Below, piece after piece: positions 16,155-24,346 of a stretch of DNA of 34,749 nt. Every line of letters starts with the position of its first letter. The stretch's first letter is position 1. Location: assembly GCA_002505355.1 (NCBI GenBank), contig DAUW01000128.1, positions 1 through 34,749 of the forward strand, written 5' to 3'. Both the position numbers and the translations under genes were made by a program. Below the pieces are notes generated by a model that searched no databases, was not told the origin of the DNA, and was given only the letters and a program-made list of their open reading frames with translations. The DNA comes from Euryarchaeota archaeon UBA229 (GTDB taxonomy: Archaea > Thermoplasmatota > Poseidoniia > Poseidoniales > Poseidoniaceae).

Positions 16155-16970
16155 CTATTTGTCGAGGATTCTTGTTCCGCGTGTGCTTTTACCCAGACAA
16201 GCATCAAATAGCCGCTCAGGTTTTTCACCGTTAATGATGACAACCTCAATCCCCATAGATGCAACTTCTGCACCACGATTGGCCTTGAGTGCGATGCCTC
16301 CGGTAACATCAATATCCGTGTCATGAACTCCCGAGTAGGATACTGAAGGAGACCATTCGTGAATCAAATCCTCATCTGTTGCGACATTTGGTGGTTTACT
16401 AAGGATACCATCAACCCCTTTTACGGCAAAAACTAATCTTGACACCTGCGGTATATCTCGGCAGATTCTTACCACCAAGTCATCACCAGATAGAATACCG
16501 AATTCACCAATATCACAATCTACAACATCACCGAATGTTACGATTACATCCTCAGCAGCAGCAAATCTTGTCGAGATTTCTCCGCTAAAGTTACTACCGG
16601 TATTCTTAGCCCACTGGTGGGGAGGCAGTGATCTAGTTGAAATGCCCCTTTTCGTGAAGGCGTCACAAACTATCGAGTTCAATGTAAGCATATCTTTACG
16701 AACTAGACTAACAGCCTGATATTGGTTTTGACAGTCAATTTGGGGGGCGAATTTATGATCTTCAACCATCCCTTCATTCAACCGCCAATACTTGGCTCTT
16801 AAATGTCCGAAGGAGCCTGCCCCATGCACGACTATTACCTTCAATCCACAGTTAATAATGCGGTCGATTACTTCAACCAAATTATCGATTGTTTCAAGCA
16901 TCGGAGTGCATAGTTTTGATTTGTTAGTAATCAGACCACCGCCGAACTTGACTACCACAACCTCGGCCAT
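16155..16970 (-). CDS. ipk: Isopentenyl phosphate kinase
   Basis: Phosphorylates isopentenyl phosphate to IPP, the final kinase of the archaeal mevalonate pathway. The 271-residue amino-acid-kinase-fold protein has VVVKFGGGLITNKS (5-18) at the ATP site; VHGAGSFGH (48-56), whose His56 is the diagnostic IPK residue; FGDVVDCDIGEFGILSGDD (about 147-165); and DVTGGIALK near residue 222. ATG 16970 starts right at MAEVVVVKFGG with no ribosome binding site, so a leaderless message is plausible. It precedes the isomerase/GGPP synthase fusion with a 43-base gap, putting two consecutive pathway steps, IP to IPP and IPP to DMAPP/GGPP, in one operon. Confidence 0.95.
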   Translation of the reverse strand: MAEVVVVKFGGGLITNKSKLCTPMLETIDNLVEVIDRIINCGLKVIVVHGAGSFGHLRAKYWRLNEGMVEDHKFAPQIDCQNQYQAVSLVRKDMLTLNSIVCDAFTKRGISTRSLPPHQWAKNTGSNFSGEISTRFAAAEDVIVTFGDVVDCDIGEFGILSGDDLVVRICRDIPQVSRLVFAVKGVDGILSKPPNVATDEDLIHEWSPSVSYSGVHDTDIDVTGGIALKANRGAEVASMGIEVVIINGEKPERLFDACLGKSTRGTRILDK

Positions 16971-17020
16971 ACACTTGCCAACTATTGCTTACTCAATACT
17001 ATTGCCACTCACAAGGATTC

Positions 17021-17386
17021 ATGAATAAGGGTATGTACAGTCTTATCATGTCAGACGGTCCATTAGTGGAAGAGTTCATGCGACATCTCCAGGCAAGTTT
17101 GGATGAAGCAATGCAAATTGAGGACAAAATTGAGCGTAATGAAAGAATTCTACAGCTAGAGACAGCAATACAGGAAGCAATCATTTTCAAAAATAGATAC
17201 AATGAATTGCTTAGTCACGGTATTGACCCCTTAGTCTTAGTGAGTCAAAAAGTTGGCCAAGAAGCCCCCCCGCCAGCAACCAAATCTCAAGCACTAACTC
17301 TAGGTGTAGCTAATTGTCAAAAATGTGGTTCTGCTCTAGATCCTGAACTAGACTTTTGTCCTTCTTGTGGGGCCAAAAACGAATAG
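17021..17386 (+). CDS. Small coiled-coil protein with C-terminal zinc ribbon
   Basis: No specific family recognised. The product is up to 121 residues: a charged helical region (VEEFMRHLQASLDEAMQIED onward, about 15-65), a Pro/Ala linker (about 80-90), and a C-terminal zinc ribbon, CQKCG...CPSCG. Such short archaeal proteins may be adaptors or transcription-related factors, but nothing here shows which. The start is uncertain: ATG 17021 follows AAGG (17013-17016); ATG 17048 gives MSDGPLVEEF, a natural-looking N-terminus, with no ribosome binding site. Divergent from ipk; its stop is one base from the stop of the convergent kptA. Confidence 0.75.
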   Translation: MNKGMYSLIMSDGPLVEEFMRHLQASLDEAMQIEDKIERNERILQLETAIQEAIIFKNRYNELLSHGIDPLVLVSQKVGQEAPPPATKSQALTLGVANCQKCGSALDPELDFCPSCGAKNE

Positions 17387-17387
17387 A

Positions 17388-18089
17388 TCACTCTTCTTCC
17401 TCGGCTTCCCATCGAGCAACTATTTCAGTAATCACTGGATCATCACCCTCCACCTGGTATAGGTAGTCAGAGGGCATATCCGTGACTAAAAACACCGATT
17501 TGCCTGCCCTAAATATTGTGTTACCATCAGCAATTGCTCTTGTTGTATCAACTTCAATGATTGCAGGCCGGTCAATCCTCACGTGACCAGCTTCCATGGC
17601 TTTAGCGATAGTTTTGGACAAGTGTACGTGTTGTCGGTCGCCGGCAGTAATACCAAGCTCAAGAATCGTTGCTACTTGATCTGGCTCACACGGCCAAAAC
17701 AATGCTTCTGGAATATCATCGGTTGGTAGGTCCAGTTCTAGTTCTATAGAATGACCATATGTCGCCCTAATCATCTCCCCCTCGACTTGATATCTACCTT
17801 TTTCATCTGAATTGGCAATGGCTTCAAAATGCCATCCTCTCAGCCAGTGGTAGTGTCTTCGTTGATTGGAAATTGCATCGGATAATTCCCTTGTGTTTAC
17901 CCAGCCATTTATGTCCATATCTACACCGAATTTTTCCGGAGCATGACGTAATACTAGGGCTAGTATTCTACCGAGTGATTGCGATTCACGATCACTCATA
18001 ATGAATTTGCCTTCCTCGTTACAAACATGACAATTACTGCCTATGAAGAACTTAGTTTCACATCCATTGTCTCTACATTGTCTTAGCAT
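17388..18089 (-). CDS. kptA: RNA 2'-phosphotransferase Tpt1/KptA with N-terminal zinc ribbon
   Basis: Transfers an internal RNA 2'-phosphate to NAD+, the clean-up step after tRNA splicing in eukaryotes. The 233-residue product begins with four cysteines (Cys5, Cys10, Cys20, Cys23), an N-terminal zinc-binding module that I recall in archaeal members, then the Tpt1 domain: LGRILALVLRHAPEKFG (39-55, Arg48-His49), GWV, EKGRYQV (Arg99), IRATYGHS (Arg108) and DRQHVHLS (Arg152). The NAD-loop HGT of many homologues reads FWPCEPD here. The frame extends upstream to TTG 18140, but MLRQCRDNG at ATG 18089 fits archaeal homologues and lacks a ribosome binding site, so it is possibly leaderless. Confidence 0.9.
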   Translation of the reverse strand: MLRQCRDNGCETKFFIGSNCHVCNEEGKFIMSDRESQSLGRILALVLRHAPEKFGVDMDINGWVNTRELSDAISNQRRHYHWLRGWHFEAIANSDEKGRYQVEGEMIRATYGHSIELELDLPTDDIPEALFWPCEPDQVATILELGITAGDRQHVHLSKTIAKAMEAGHVRIDRPAIIEVDTTRAIADGNTIFRAGKSVFLVTDMPSDYLYQVEGDDPVITEIVARWEAEEEE

Positions 18090-18209
18090 GATTCTACGCG
18101 GAGAGACTATGTTATTAGTATCTATGCAAAACTCCCCCAATCAAATAAACTATGTAGTTGGGTTACATTCAACCGCTTTACTCAAATGCTACGTACCACT
18201 GGGATAGGC

Positions 18210-19382
18210 ATGGTTGATGTTGCCATAGTCGGTGCTGGCCAAACCAAATATGGCAATCATCAACTCGGTATGAAAGGTATGTGGGCAGAAGCAGCTCGCA
18301 GTGCTTACGACAGCGTAGACAAAGATTTCCAACCAAGTCAGATAGATGAAGCGTTTATTGGCAGTGTCGCCTTTGGTGGTGGCCAGTTAGGCAACACAGC
18401 AGCATTACTGACTGAGCACTCCGGAATGCAAGGTAAGCCTGTGCGAAGAGTAGAAAATGCCTGCGCATCGTCTGGATTTGCGCTAAGAGACGCATGGATG
18501 GCAATTAAGAGTGGTCAAGCGGATGTCGTTATCGCTGGTGGAATAGAAAAAATGAACGATTTGACCCCCGAACGGAAACGGTTTTGGCTTGGGGTATCAG
18601 GTGATACTGAATGGGAGAGACTGGCAGGACTTACCTTTCCAGGAACCTATGCATTAATGGCGCGTCGGTATTTTCATGAGTTCGAATCAAGCCACGACGA
18701 TTTAGTACACATCAGTGTCAAAAATCACTACCACGGACTTGATAATACAGTAGCACACATTCGGAAGGATGTAACATTTGACAAAGCCAAGAACGGATTT
18801 ATGGTAGCAGACCCACTCACGTTGTACGACTGTTGTCCAACGTCAGACGGAGCTTCTTGTGTCATACTTGCTGCTGACCATGTCGTCAGACAGTTCACTG
18901 AAGATCCTGTATGGATTCACGCCTCTGCAGCCGCATCTGACTATTTAGCCCTACATGACCGACCTTCTATTACTCAATTAGTTGCCACACAATTAGCTGC
19001 TAAAAGGGCCTATTCGATGGCTAACCTGACTCCCAGCAATATCGATTTAGCCGAGGTACATGATTGTTTTACTATCGCAGAATTGCTGGCCACCGAAGAT
19101 CTAGGGTTTGCCAAGCGCGGTGAAGGAGGGCTGTTTGCAAGAGAATCGCGAGGTCGTAGAAATGACGGTGAAACCTGCATTAACCCAAGCGGCGGATTGA
19201 AATCAAAAGGTCATCCGCTTGGAGCAACCGGAACTGGCCAAACAGTAGAGATTTTCAAGCAGCTTCGCTCGGAAGTTGAGCCCAGCAGACAGGTAAGGGA
19301 TGCTAGTACAGCCCTTAGCCACAATGTTGGAGGATCGGGTGCAACCTGCGCTGTTCACTTATATGGCAGGGATGCAAAATGA
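18210..19382 (+). CDS. Thiolase (archaeal acetyl-CoA acetyltransferase / SCP-x type)
   Basis: Thiolase-fold enzyme condensing or cleaving acyl-CoA. The 390-residue protein has the nucleophile segment VENACASSGF (81-90, Cys85), VVIAGGIEKMND, the histidine loop GHPLGATG (334-341, His335) and the C-terminal GGSGATC (Cys380). In Archaea this subfamily makes acetoacetyl-CoA for the mevalonate pathway, usually in a complex with HMG-CoA synthase and a DUF35 protein; a DUF35-like gene follows but no HMG-CoA synthase is in the window. A beta-oxidation role is the alternative. ATG 18210 (MVDVAIVGAGQTKYG) is preferred to ATG 18186, since homologues begin at this point and GGGATAGG precedes it. The stop overlaps the next gene (ATGA). 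Confidence 0.9.
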   Translation: MVDVAIVGAGQTKYGNHQLGMKGMWAEAARSAYDSVDKDFQPSQIDEAFIGSVAFGGGQLGNTAALLTEHSGMQGKPVRRVENACASSGFALRDAWMAIKSGQADVVIAGGIEKMNDLTPERKRFWLGVSGDTEWERLAGLTFPGTYALMARRYFHEFESSHDDLVHISVKNHYHGLDNTVAHIRKDVTFDKAKNGFMVADPLTLYDCCPTSDGASCVILAADHVVRQFTEDPVWIHASAAASDYLALHDRPSITQLVATQLAAKRAYSMANLTPSNIDLAEVHDCFTIAELLATEDLGFAKRGEGGLFARESRGRRNDGETCINPSGGLKSKGHPLGATGTGQTVEIFKQLRSEVEPSRQVRDASTALSHNVGGSGATCAVHLYGRDAK

Positions 19383-20194
19383 GTAATTTTGAACCTTGGC
19401 AGGGTTATTTAGTAAATAGCACAGGTGATTATCACTACATATGCTCACCTTGGAAATTTGCTGGTGCTTGCGTATTTGGCTTTGATAGCGATTACACCAC
19501 AATGGCGATTGCGTTAGTAAGGTATCTTACGTCAAATGGCCATCAAATAACCCTATCCGATATTGACGAGAAGGTGTCAAAATCAACTCTGTTGGCGGCA
19601 ACTGAGGTTACGCCTGATGGGTCAAAACTCAATTTACTATGCAATACAGACGCATCACTGACTATTGCCTCTGGCAAGCAACCAAACCCAGATTCGCCAA
19701 TTGATGTCATGCGAGAGTTGGATGCTGACATCTATAATGATATATCCACGGCATGGCTAGAGGAATTAAACGAAAGAAATATCTCTCAAGGGGCGTATAT
19801 TTCAGGGCAACAATACGGTGAGAGTTTAGAAGCGAGATTATCACTAGTTGCTCAAGATCACGGCAGTTTGATTTGGCCTCAGAGACAATTGGATGCCGCA
19901 GGAAACAAAATAGATCAGATCTACAAGAAGATTGAGCCAGCGGGAGTAATCACTTCATGGACTAAATTAAGCGCAGCCGGTGCCCCATCTGAATTCGCCT
20001 TAAGAGCGCCAATATTGGGGGGTATCTCAACTGTGATGATACAGACCACAGACGGTCCAAATGGAGTTTTTTTGTTAGTCGATGATGGCTCAGTTGAACC
20101 AATCATTGGCAAATCGGTGGAATTGGTCGTTAGAAGGCTATATGCTCAAGAGGGCGTTATGCGCTACGGACTAAAAGCGCTGTTAGCTGGTTGA
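19379..20194 (+). CDS. DUF35-like OB-fold protein with unrecognised N-terminal domain
   Basis: Probable partner of the thiolase. The last ~90 residues (about 180-265) resemble the DUF35 OB-fold: GVITSWTKLSAAGAPSEFAL, then a hydrophobic strand and VGRRLYAQEG-like ending (VVRRLYAQEGVMRYG). DUF35 proteins usually have a rubredoxin-like zinc ribbon just before the OB-fold; here the corresponding stretch, IWPQRQLDAAGNKIDQIYKK, has no cysteine. The first ~170 residues (YLVNSTGDYHYICSPWKFAG onward) match nothing I know. Length 271, against about 130-150 for ordinary DUF35 proteins. ATG 19379 overlaps the thiolase stop, so the two are translationally coupled. DUF35 proteins bridge thiolase and HMG-CoA synthase in some archaea; whether this one does is inference. 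Confidence 0.72.
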   Translation: MSNFEPWQGYLVNSTGDYHYICSPWKFAGACVFGFDSDYTTMAIALVRYLTSNGHQITLSDIDEKVSKSTLLAATEVTPDGSKLNLLCNTDASLTIASGKQPNPDSPIDVMRELDADIYNDISTAWLEELNERNISQGAYISGQQYGESLEARLSLVAQDHGSLIWPQRQLDAAGNKIDQIYKKIEPAGVITSWTKLSAAGAPSEFALRAPILGGISTVMIQTTDGPNGVFLLVDDGSVEPIIGKSVELVVRRLYAQEGVMRYGLKALLAG

Positions 20195-20241
20195 TTTTGA
20201 TAATCAAAGGATTGATACAAAGGGGCAAGGTTGGTAACACT

Positions 20242-21258
20242 ATGGCGGGTTTTGGCGGAATGCGGAAAGGCCGGCGTGAAGCCGCAGACAATTTATCATT
20301 TACCGATGGTGGCGACTGCCCCCGCTGTGGTGGGGATGCGGAGTCCTCAACGATGACCGGTTACTTGCGCTGTGTTTCGTGTTCTCACGAATGGCCTGAT
20401 CCGAATTATACCGAAGACTCCGCTGAAGAAGAGATACCAACCTATCACCGTGATGCTGAACTGATTGAACAATTCAAGAGTGAAGTAGCATCAGGTAGCC
20501 TAGCTAATGTTCTCGGTGTAAATAAGAATCTATCAGAGCAACAGGAAGCTTCCCTCGCTAGATTAGAAGATAAGTGGATGAGCGGTATGCAAGGACGTTT
20601 TAACACTGCAACAGAAGAACGGAAACCGCTTATGATTATGTTTGATGATGATGATAATATAGTCTCTACTGAAGTTGCTTCATTGACCATCGTCTCAAAC
20701 GGATTTGATGGAGGAGAAGAAATACGCTTGGAGTATCCGGGTAAGGGGACAGAATTCTATTCATATAATGTCAATGATGGTATGGGTTGGCGAAGAGGCG
20801 CTACGGCTGAAGAAACCGCCCGTTCAATCGCTAACGTCATTAATAACAAATCCAATTTGGTATTTGCCAACGCAGACGGTAACAAAGTTTCGTTTGAACT
20901 TAGGAGTGACGACCTGCGTCCGGAATCGTTGGTATTATTCGTTGACGACCCCGGTGGTACGGACATTATTGCTGAAAAAAATGGCGTGGTATTGGACGCA
21001 CGGAACGCTAGCGATTTTGATGATTATCGCAGAGTTGTTGAAATGGTGTTGGAGGATGGCATAATTTCACCAAGCGAAGATCAACTGCTCTGGTCACTAA
21101 GGCAAGAGTTGGGAATCGATGACGCATATCACGTACAAATGGTTCTGAGCATCTATGGCGATAATACCTTGAAAGAGTGCACTAGCTGTTCTGCCATGGC
21201 TGAATTATATGTCGAGTATGGAAGTTGGTATTGTCACTCATGTGAACAGTGGTGCTAA
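20242..21258 (+). CDS. Protein with zinc ribbons at both ends, unknown function
   Basis: No family recognised for the whole. The 338-residue acidic, soluble protein begins with a glycine/arginine-rich stretch (MAGFGGMRKGRREAAD), a zinc ribbon (Cys26, Cys29, Cys44, Cys47; CPRCG...CVSC) and ends with a second one (Cys313, Cys316, Cys331, Cys334, last residue Cys338). The middle has a very acidic strand-rich region (FDDDDNIVS...; about 130-250). The segment VLEDGIISPSEDQLLWSLRQ, about 270-300, recalls TerB or EF-hand-like helical pairs. The frame opens at TTG 20191 inside the preceding gene's end; ATG 20242 is the better start. It lies between the thiolase pair and the actin-like gene. Confidence 0.75.
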   Translation: MAGFGGMRKGRREAADNLSFTDGGDCPRCGGDAESSTMTGYLRCVSCSHEWPDPNYTEDSAEEEIPTYHRDAELIEQFKSEVASGSLANVLGVNKNLSEQQEASLARLEDKWMSGMQGRFNTATEERKPLMIMFDDDDNIVSTEVASLTIVSNGFDGGEEIRLEYPGKGTEFYSYNVNDGMGWRRGATAEETARSIANVINNKSNLVFANADGNKVSFELRSDDLRPESLVLFVDDPGGTDIIAEKNGVVLDARNASDFDDYRRVVEMVLEDGIISPSEDQLLWSLRQELGIDDAYHVQMVLSIYGDNTLKECTSCSAMAELYVEYGSWYCHSCEQWC

Positions 21259-21385
21259 CTTACTAATACACCTTGATTATTGCGTTCTATAGATTTTTAT
21301 TGAAGCCGATTTAGGGAGAAATTTAGTCACACAACATAGGGATTATTCATAAGGTAAGTCGCAATGGGTGATTTAGGCGAGTCTT

Positions 21386-22411
21386 ATGGCTGGAGATGTA
21401 TTGTATATTGGAATTGATTTGGGAACTTTTCGCTCTGTGATGGTTTCCTCGGATAGTCACGAAGAAGAGGAACTAACAGTTATTGGAACACCCAAGGACC
21501 CAATTGCTAGAAACTTCCTAAAAAGAGACGTTTTGTTTGGAGAAGAAGCCCTAAAAAACCGGCTCGCATTGAATCTCTTTAGGCCTTTGGAGCACGGAGT
21601 TATCAAAGACACCGCAGAAGATCGCGATTTCATTGCCCACTTTATCACGCACCTAATTTCGCTCTCCGATCCGGAGGACTATGATAGAGTAGTTGCCGTT
21701 ATTGGTGCTCCAGCTGAAGCAAGCTACGTCGACAAAACTGCAATTTTTGACGCAGCTGCAGGTACAGTCAATGCTGCTATGATCATCTCAGAACCATTTG
21801 CTGTCGCCTACGCCTTAGACATGATTGAGCACACACTAGTTATCGATATCGGAGCTGGTACTACTGACCTCTGTCGTGTTTACGGTACGATACCCAGTCC
21901 TGAGGACCAAATGCACACCGAGTACGCCGGTGATTACATCGACAAGAAAATTATCGAAGAGGTTCAATCAAAGTATAGCGGTGCTCAAATTACCAAAGAC
22001 ATGGCACGCCGCTGGAAAGAGCAGCATTCATTTGTCGGTACTTCAACTCCTGACTCACCAGTCATGGTTGACTTTTCTATCGAGGGTAAAGCAATGACGT
22101 TAGATATTACAGATTGCATCCAAACTGCTTGTGAATCTATTGTTGACCCAATTGTTGAAAACGTCAAGACGCTAATCGCCGGCTCAAATCCAGAATATCA
22201 CGATCAATTCCGCCGAAATATGATTCTAGCCGGTGGGGGTTCGGGAATCGCTGGTTTGGGTGCAATGATTGAACGCCGGTTGAGTGACTTGGGCGATGTC
22301 AACGTTCACGTCGTTGACGACCCAGTAAGATTAGGCGCTATGGGCGGTCTTAGACTGGCAATGGAAGTGCCTGAAGAGATGTGGAAGAATCTGACTCTTG
22401 CATCCCGCTGA
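21386..22411 (+). CDS. MamK-like bacterial-type actin
   Basis: Filament-forming actin-family ATPase. The 341-residue protein has phosphate-1 loop DLGTFRS (11-17), ISEPF with the likely catalytic Glu136, phosphate-2 loop DIGAGTTD (154-161) and adenosine loop LAGGGSGIAGLG (281-292). Several segments match MamK, the magnetosome actin, more than MreB, as I remember these families: IGTPKDPIA, RPLEHGVI, GTIPSPEDQ, AGDYID, KEQHSFVGT, NPEYHDQF and the ending EVPEEMWKNL. Length is close to MamK (~347). No magnetosome gene is nearby. ATG 21386 follows GGCGAG (21377-21382) and a 127-base gap with a TATAGA-like site near 21291, so it probably has its own promoter. Cargo positioning or DNA segregation are possible roles, not shown. 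Confidence 0.88.
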   Translation: MAGDVLYIGIDLGTFRSVMVSSDSHEEEELTVIGTPKDPIARNFLKRDVLFGEEALKNRLALNLFRPLEHGVIKDTAEDRDFIAHFITHLISLSDPEDYDRVVAVIGAPAEASYVDKTAIFDAAAGTVNAAMIISEPFAVAYALDMIEHTLVIDIGAGTTDLCRVYGTIPSPEDQMHTEYAGDYIDKKIIEEVQSKYSGAQITKDMARRWKEQHSFVGTSTPDSPVMVDFSIEGKAMTLDITDCIQTACESIVDPIVENVKTLIAGSNPEYHDQFRRNMILAGGGSGIAGLGAMIERRLSDLGDVNVHVVDDPVRLGAMGGLRLAMEVPEEMWKNLTLASR

Positions 22412-22413
22412 TT

Positions 22414-23046
22414 TTATTGTTCCTCAGTTAGGCCATATTTGGCAGCAAGTTGCGGGTCGATGAGTGGAGACTGGCAGTGAGGGCACCTGTCGCTTGCACT
22501 GAGCATAGATGGTCGAATTGCTAACACGGCCATACAACTTGGGCATGCAGCCAGCATCTCTCCTTGCTCAAGTTGAAAATCCATGTTGTCTTCAGTATTG
22601 AAATAACCTGATTTATACATAGTGTTGAAATGGTACATAAATCGTCTAAATGATCCTAATGTTGCCCAACCGGTAAGGAATAGGAATAGTAAACCGCCAA
22701 CATTCCCTGATACGACGAAAATAAGAGAATCTAACGCATTCAAGGCGAAGAATAACCCAGCAATCATGATCATTATTGCTGCCGGCCAATAAGCCCACTC
22801 GGCTCGTTTACGGTAGGATGTCCAAGTAAAGAATGCTACTAGGGTGACGATTCCAAGAACTAAACTCGAGATTTCTGGAGATATTAATCTCGCAATAGCC
22901 CAAAATAGGTACATGACAATTAATCCATCAATGAGTACAATAAATGAAGTACCACGATGGATTCTGTCAAATAGAGAAGTATTTGCTAACAGACTATTTG
23001 TGGCCATTCCAGCGACAACAATTTGGTCACCGCGGTCTGGCTGCAT
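22414..23046 (-). CDS. Four-helix membrane protein with C-terminal zinc ribbon
   Basis: No named family recognised. The 210-residue protein has four likely transmembrane segments at about 34-56, 58-76, 86-108 and 110-131, then a cytosolic C-terminal part with a zinc ribbon (Cys168, Cys171, Cys188, Cys191; CPSC and CPHC). Membrane-anchored zinc ribbons of this sort are common in Archaea with unknown roles. ATG 23046 has GGGG a few bases upstream; the alternative ATG 23007 (MATNSLLAN) is also possible. It converges with the actin-like gene with a 2-base gap and is divergent from coaBC. Confidence 0.75.
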   Translation of the reverse strand: MQPDRGDQIVVAGMATNSLLANTSLFDRIHRGTSFIVLIDGLIVMYLFWAIARLISPEISSLVLGIVTLVAFFTWTSYRKRAEWAYWPAAIMIMIAGLFFALNALDSLIFVVSGNVGGLLFLFLTGWATLGSFRRFMYHFNTMYKSGYFNTEDNMDFQLEQGEMLAACPSCMAVLAIRPSMLSASDRCPHCQSPLIDPQLAAKYGLTEEQ

Positions 23047-23089
23047 ATTAACCCCAATGTGCCATTAATATTGAATCATTGCACAGAAA

Positions 23090-23096
23090 TTTATAC
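23090..23096 (+). promoter_or_regulatory. TATA-like box upstream of coaBC
   Basis: TTTATAC lies 47-53 bases before the chosen coaBC ATG. Transcription would start near 23115-23120, inside the upstream-open reading frame, which argues against the TTG at 23023 as start of coaBC. Found by eye. Confidence 0.45.
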
Positions 23097-23142
23097 AGGA
23101 TTTGAACGAAGCAATCAAATCGGCTTAGCAATTGCCTACGCC

Positions 23143-24342
23143 ATGGCGATGCGAGACACGGATGTAGAACTTCGTGGCGATAGTCTTGCTGGTAAAAAAA
23201 TACTGCTTGGAGTTAGTGGCGGTATTGCAGCTGTTGATACAGTTCGGTTGGCTAGAGAGTTACGACGCCAAGGCGCCCTAGTCAGCGTTATGATGACACA
23301 TTCTGCTCAGAAGATAATAACTCCTTTAGCAGTAGAGTGGGCTACTCAAACCGAAGTTATTACCCACTGGGAGAGTGACTTATCAGCACTTGATGAGGTT
23401 GATGGCATTCTAATTGCTCCAGCGACGAGAGACCTGCTCGCTAGTTACCTTCACGGTTTGCAACACGGTCCGATACTAATGTCATTGAGTGCCGCCAGAA
23501 CACGTAACTGCCCGGTAATGATGATTCCAAGCATGCATGCTGATTTAGCGGATGACCCAGTCACATCAGAGCTGGTCGAAGCAGTTGAAAATCTAGGGAT
23601 AGCAGTTCACTGGGGCGAAGAGCAAGAAGGCAAGAGAAAAACCCCACCACATGATGAAATTGTAGCAAGGTTCGCACACTATGTTAACTCGCATAGCAGC
23701 AATGGTAAATCAATCGTGATAACCTTGGGTGCAACCCGCTCACCAATCGACGACGTGAGGTTTGTCCAAAATACCAGCACCGGTAAAACCGGTTACCAGA
23801 TTGCTGACTACCTGTACCGCCTTGGCCACGACGTAACTTGTGTTGCAGGCATAACAAATCATCCAAGGCCAGCTTGGTTACCATTAGTGATAGATGCAGA
23901 TAATCCTAACGAAATGCTGCGTGAACTGATAGCATTAACTAATGATGACATCGATGTCTGGATCCACTCAGCGGCAGTGCTCGACTATGTTGTTGAAACA
24001 CCTGCTGAGGGCAAGCTAGCCAGTCAGCAAGGCCCACTTAACGTCAATTTAATCGAAAGCCCGAAACATATTCTAGCATTGAAAGAGCGTTGTCGAGGTG
24101 CAGTTCGTATCGGATTTAAGTTAGAAACCGGAGTAAAACAAAAAGAGTTGGTGCGCAGAGCAGTCGCTCAACTAGAGCATGCTGATATGACTGCCGTGAT
24201 TGCTAATCGTCTCGAAGACATTACTGACAAATCTAAGCCAAGAGCGTACTTAGTTGACCAATCAGGTGCTGACTTTACTCTTGAGACAATTCAAGATGTA
24301 TGTATTGCAATAGCCACGGTAGTTGAGAGAGGAACTGTGTGA
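23143..24342 (+). CDS. coaBC: Bifunctional phosphopantothenoylcysteine decarboxylase / phosphopantothenate--cysteine ligase
   Basis: Two steps of coenzyme A synthesis in one chain. CoaC part (about 15-180): AGKKILLGVSGGIAAVD (16-32, flavin binding), THWESDLSALDEVDGILIAP with the active-site histidine region, APATRD, and IPSMHADL in place of the bacterial PAMNxxM motif, an archaeal-like variant. CoaB part (about 190-399): TLGATRSPIDDVRFVQNTST (nucleotide loop), HSAAVLDYV and GFKLET. Length 399 from ATG 23143, which is typical. The frame is open up to TTG 23023, but that region overlaps the divergent gene and the promoter; an ATG at 23149 is equally possible. trmY follows directly. Confidence 0.92.
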   Translation: MAMRDTDVELRGDSLAGKKILLGVSGGIAAVDTVRLARELRRQGALVSVMMTHSAQKIITPLAVEWATQTEVITHWESDLSALDEVDGILIAPATRDLLASYLHGLQHGPILMSLSAARTRNCPVMMIPSMHADLADDPVTSELVEAVENLGIAVHWGEEQEGKRKTPPHDEIVARFAHYVNSHSSNGKSIVITLGATRSPIDDVRFVQNTSTGKTGYQIADYLYRLGHDVTCVAGITNHPRPAWLPLVIDADNPNEMLRELIALTNDDIDVWIHSAAVLDYVVETPAEGKLASQQGPLNVNLIESPKHILALKERCRGAVRIGFKLETGVKQKELVRRAVAQLEHADMTAVIANRLEDITDKSKPRAYLVDQSGADFTLETIQDVCIAIATVVERGTV

Positions 24343-24346
24343 TAAC

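Noticed and set aside
16112..16324. 71-codon N-terminal extension of the isomerase/prenyl synthase frame
   Set aside because: Most of it overlaps the 3' part of ipk in another frame and matches no isomerase N-terminus; start placed after the ipk stop.
23023..23142. Upstream extension of the coaBC frame from TTG
   Set aside because: It covers the divergent promoter region and a TATA-like box, and does not resemble the CoaC N-terminus.
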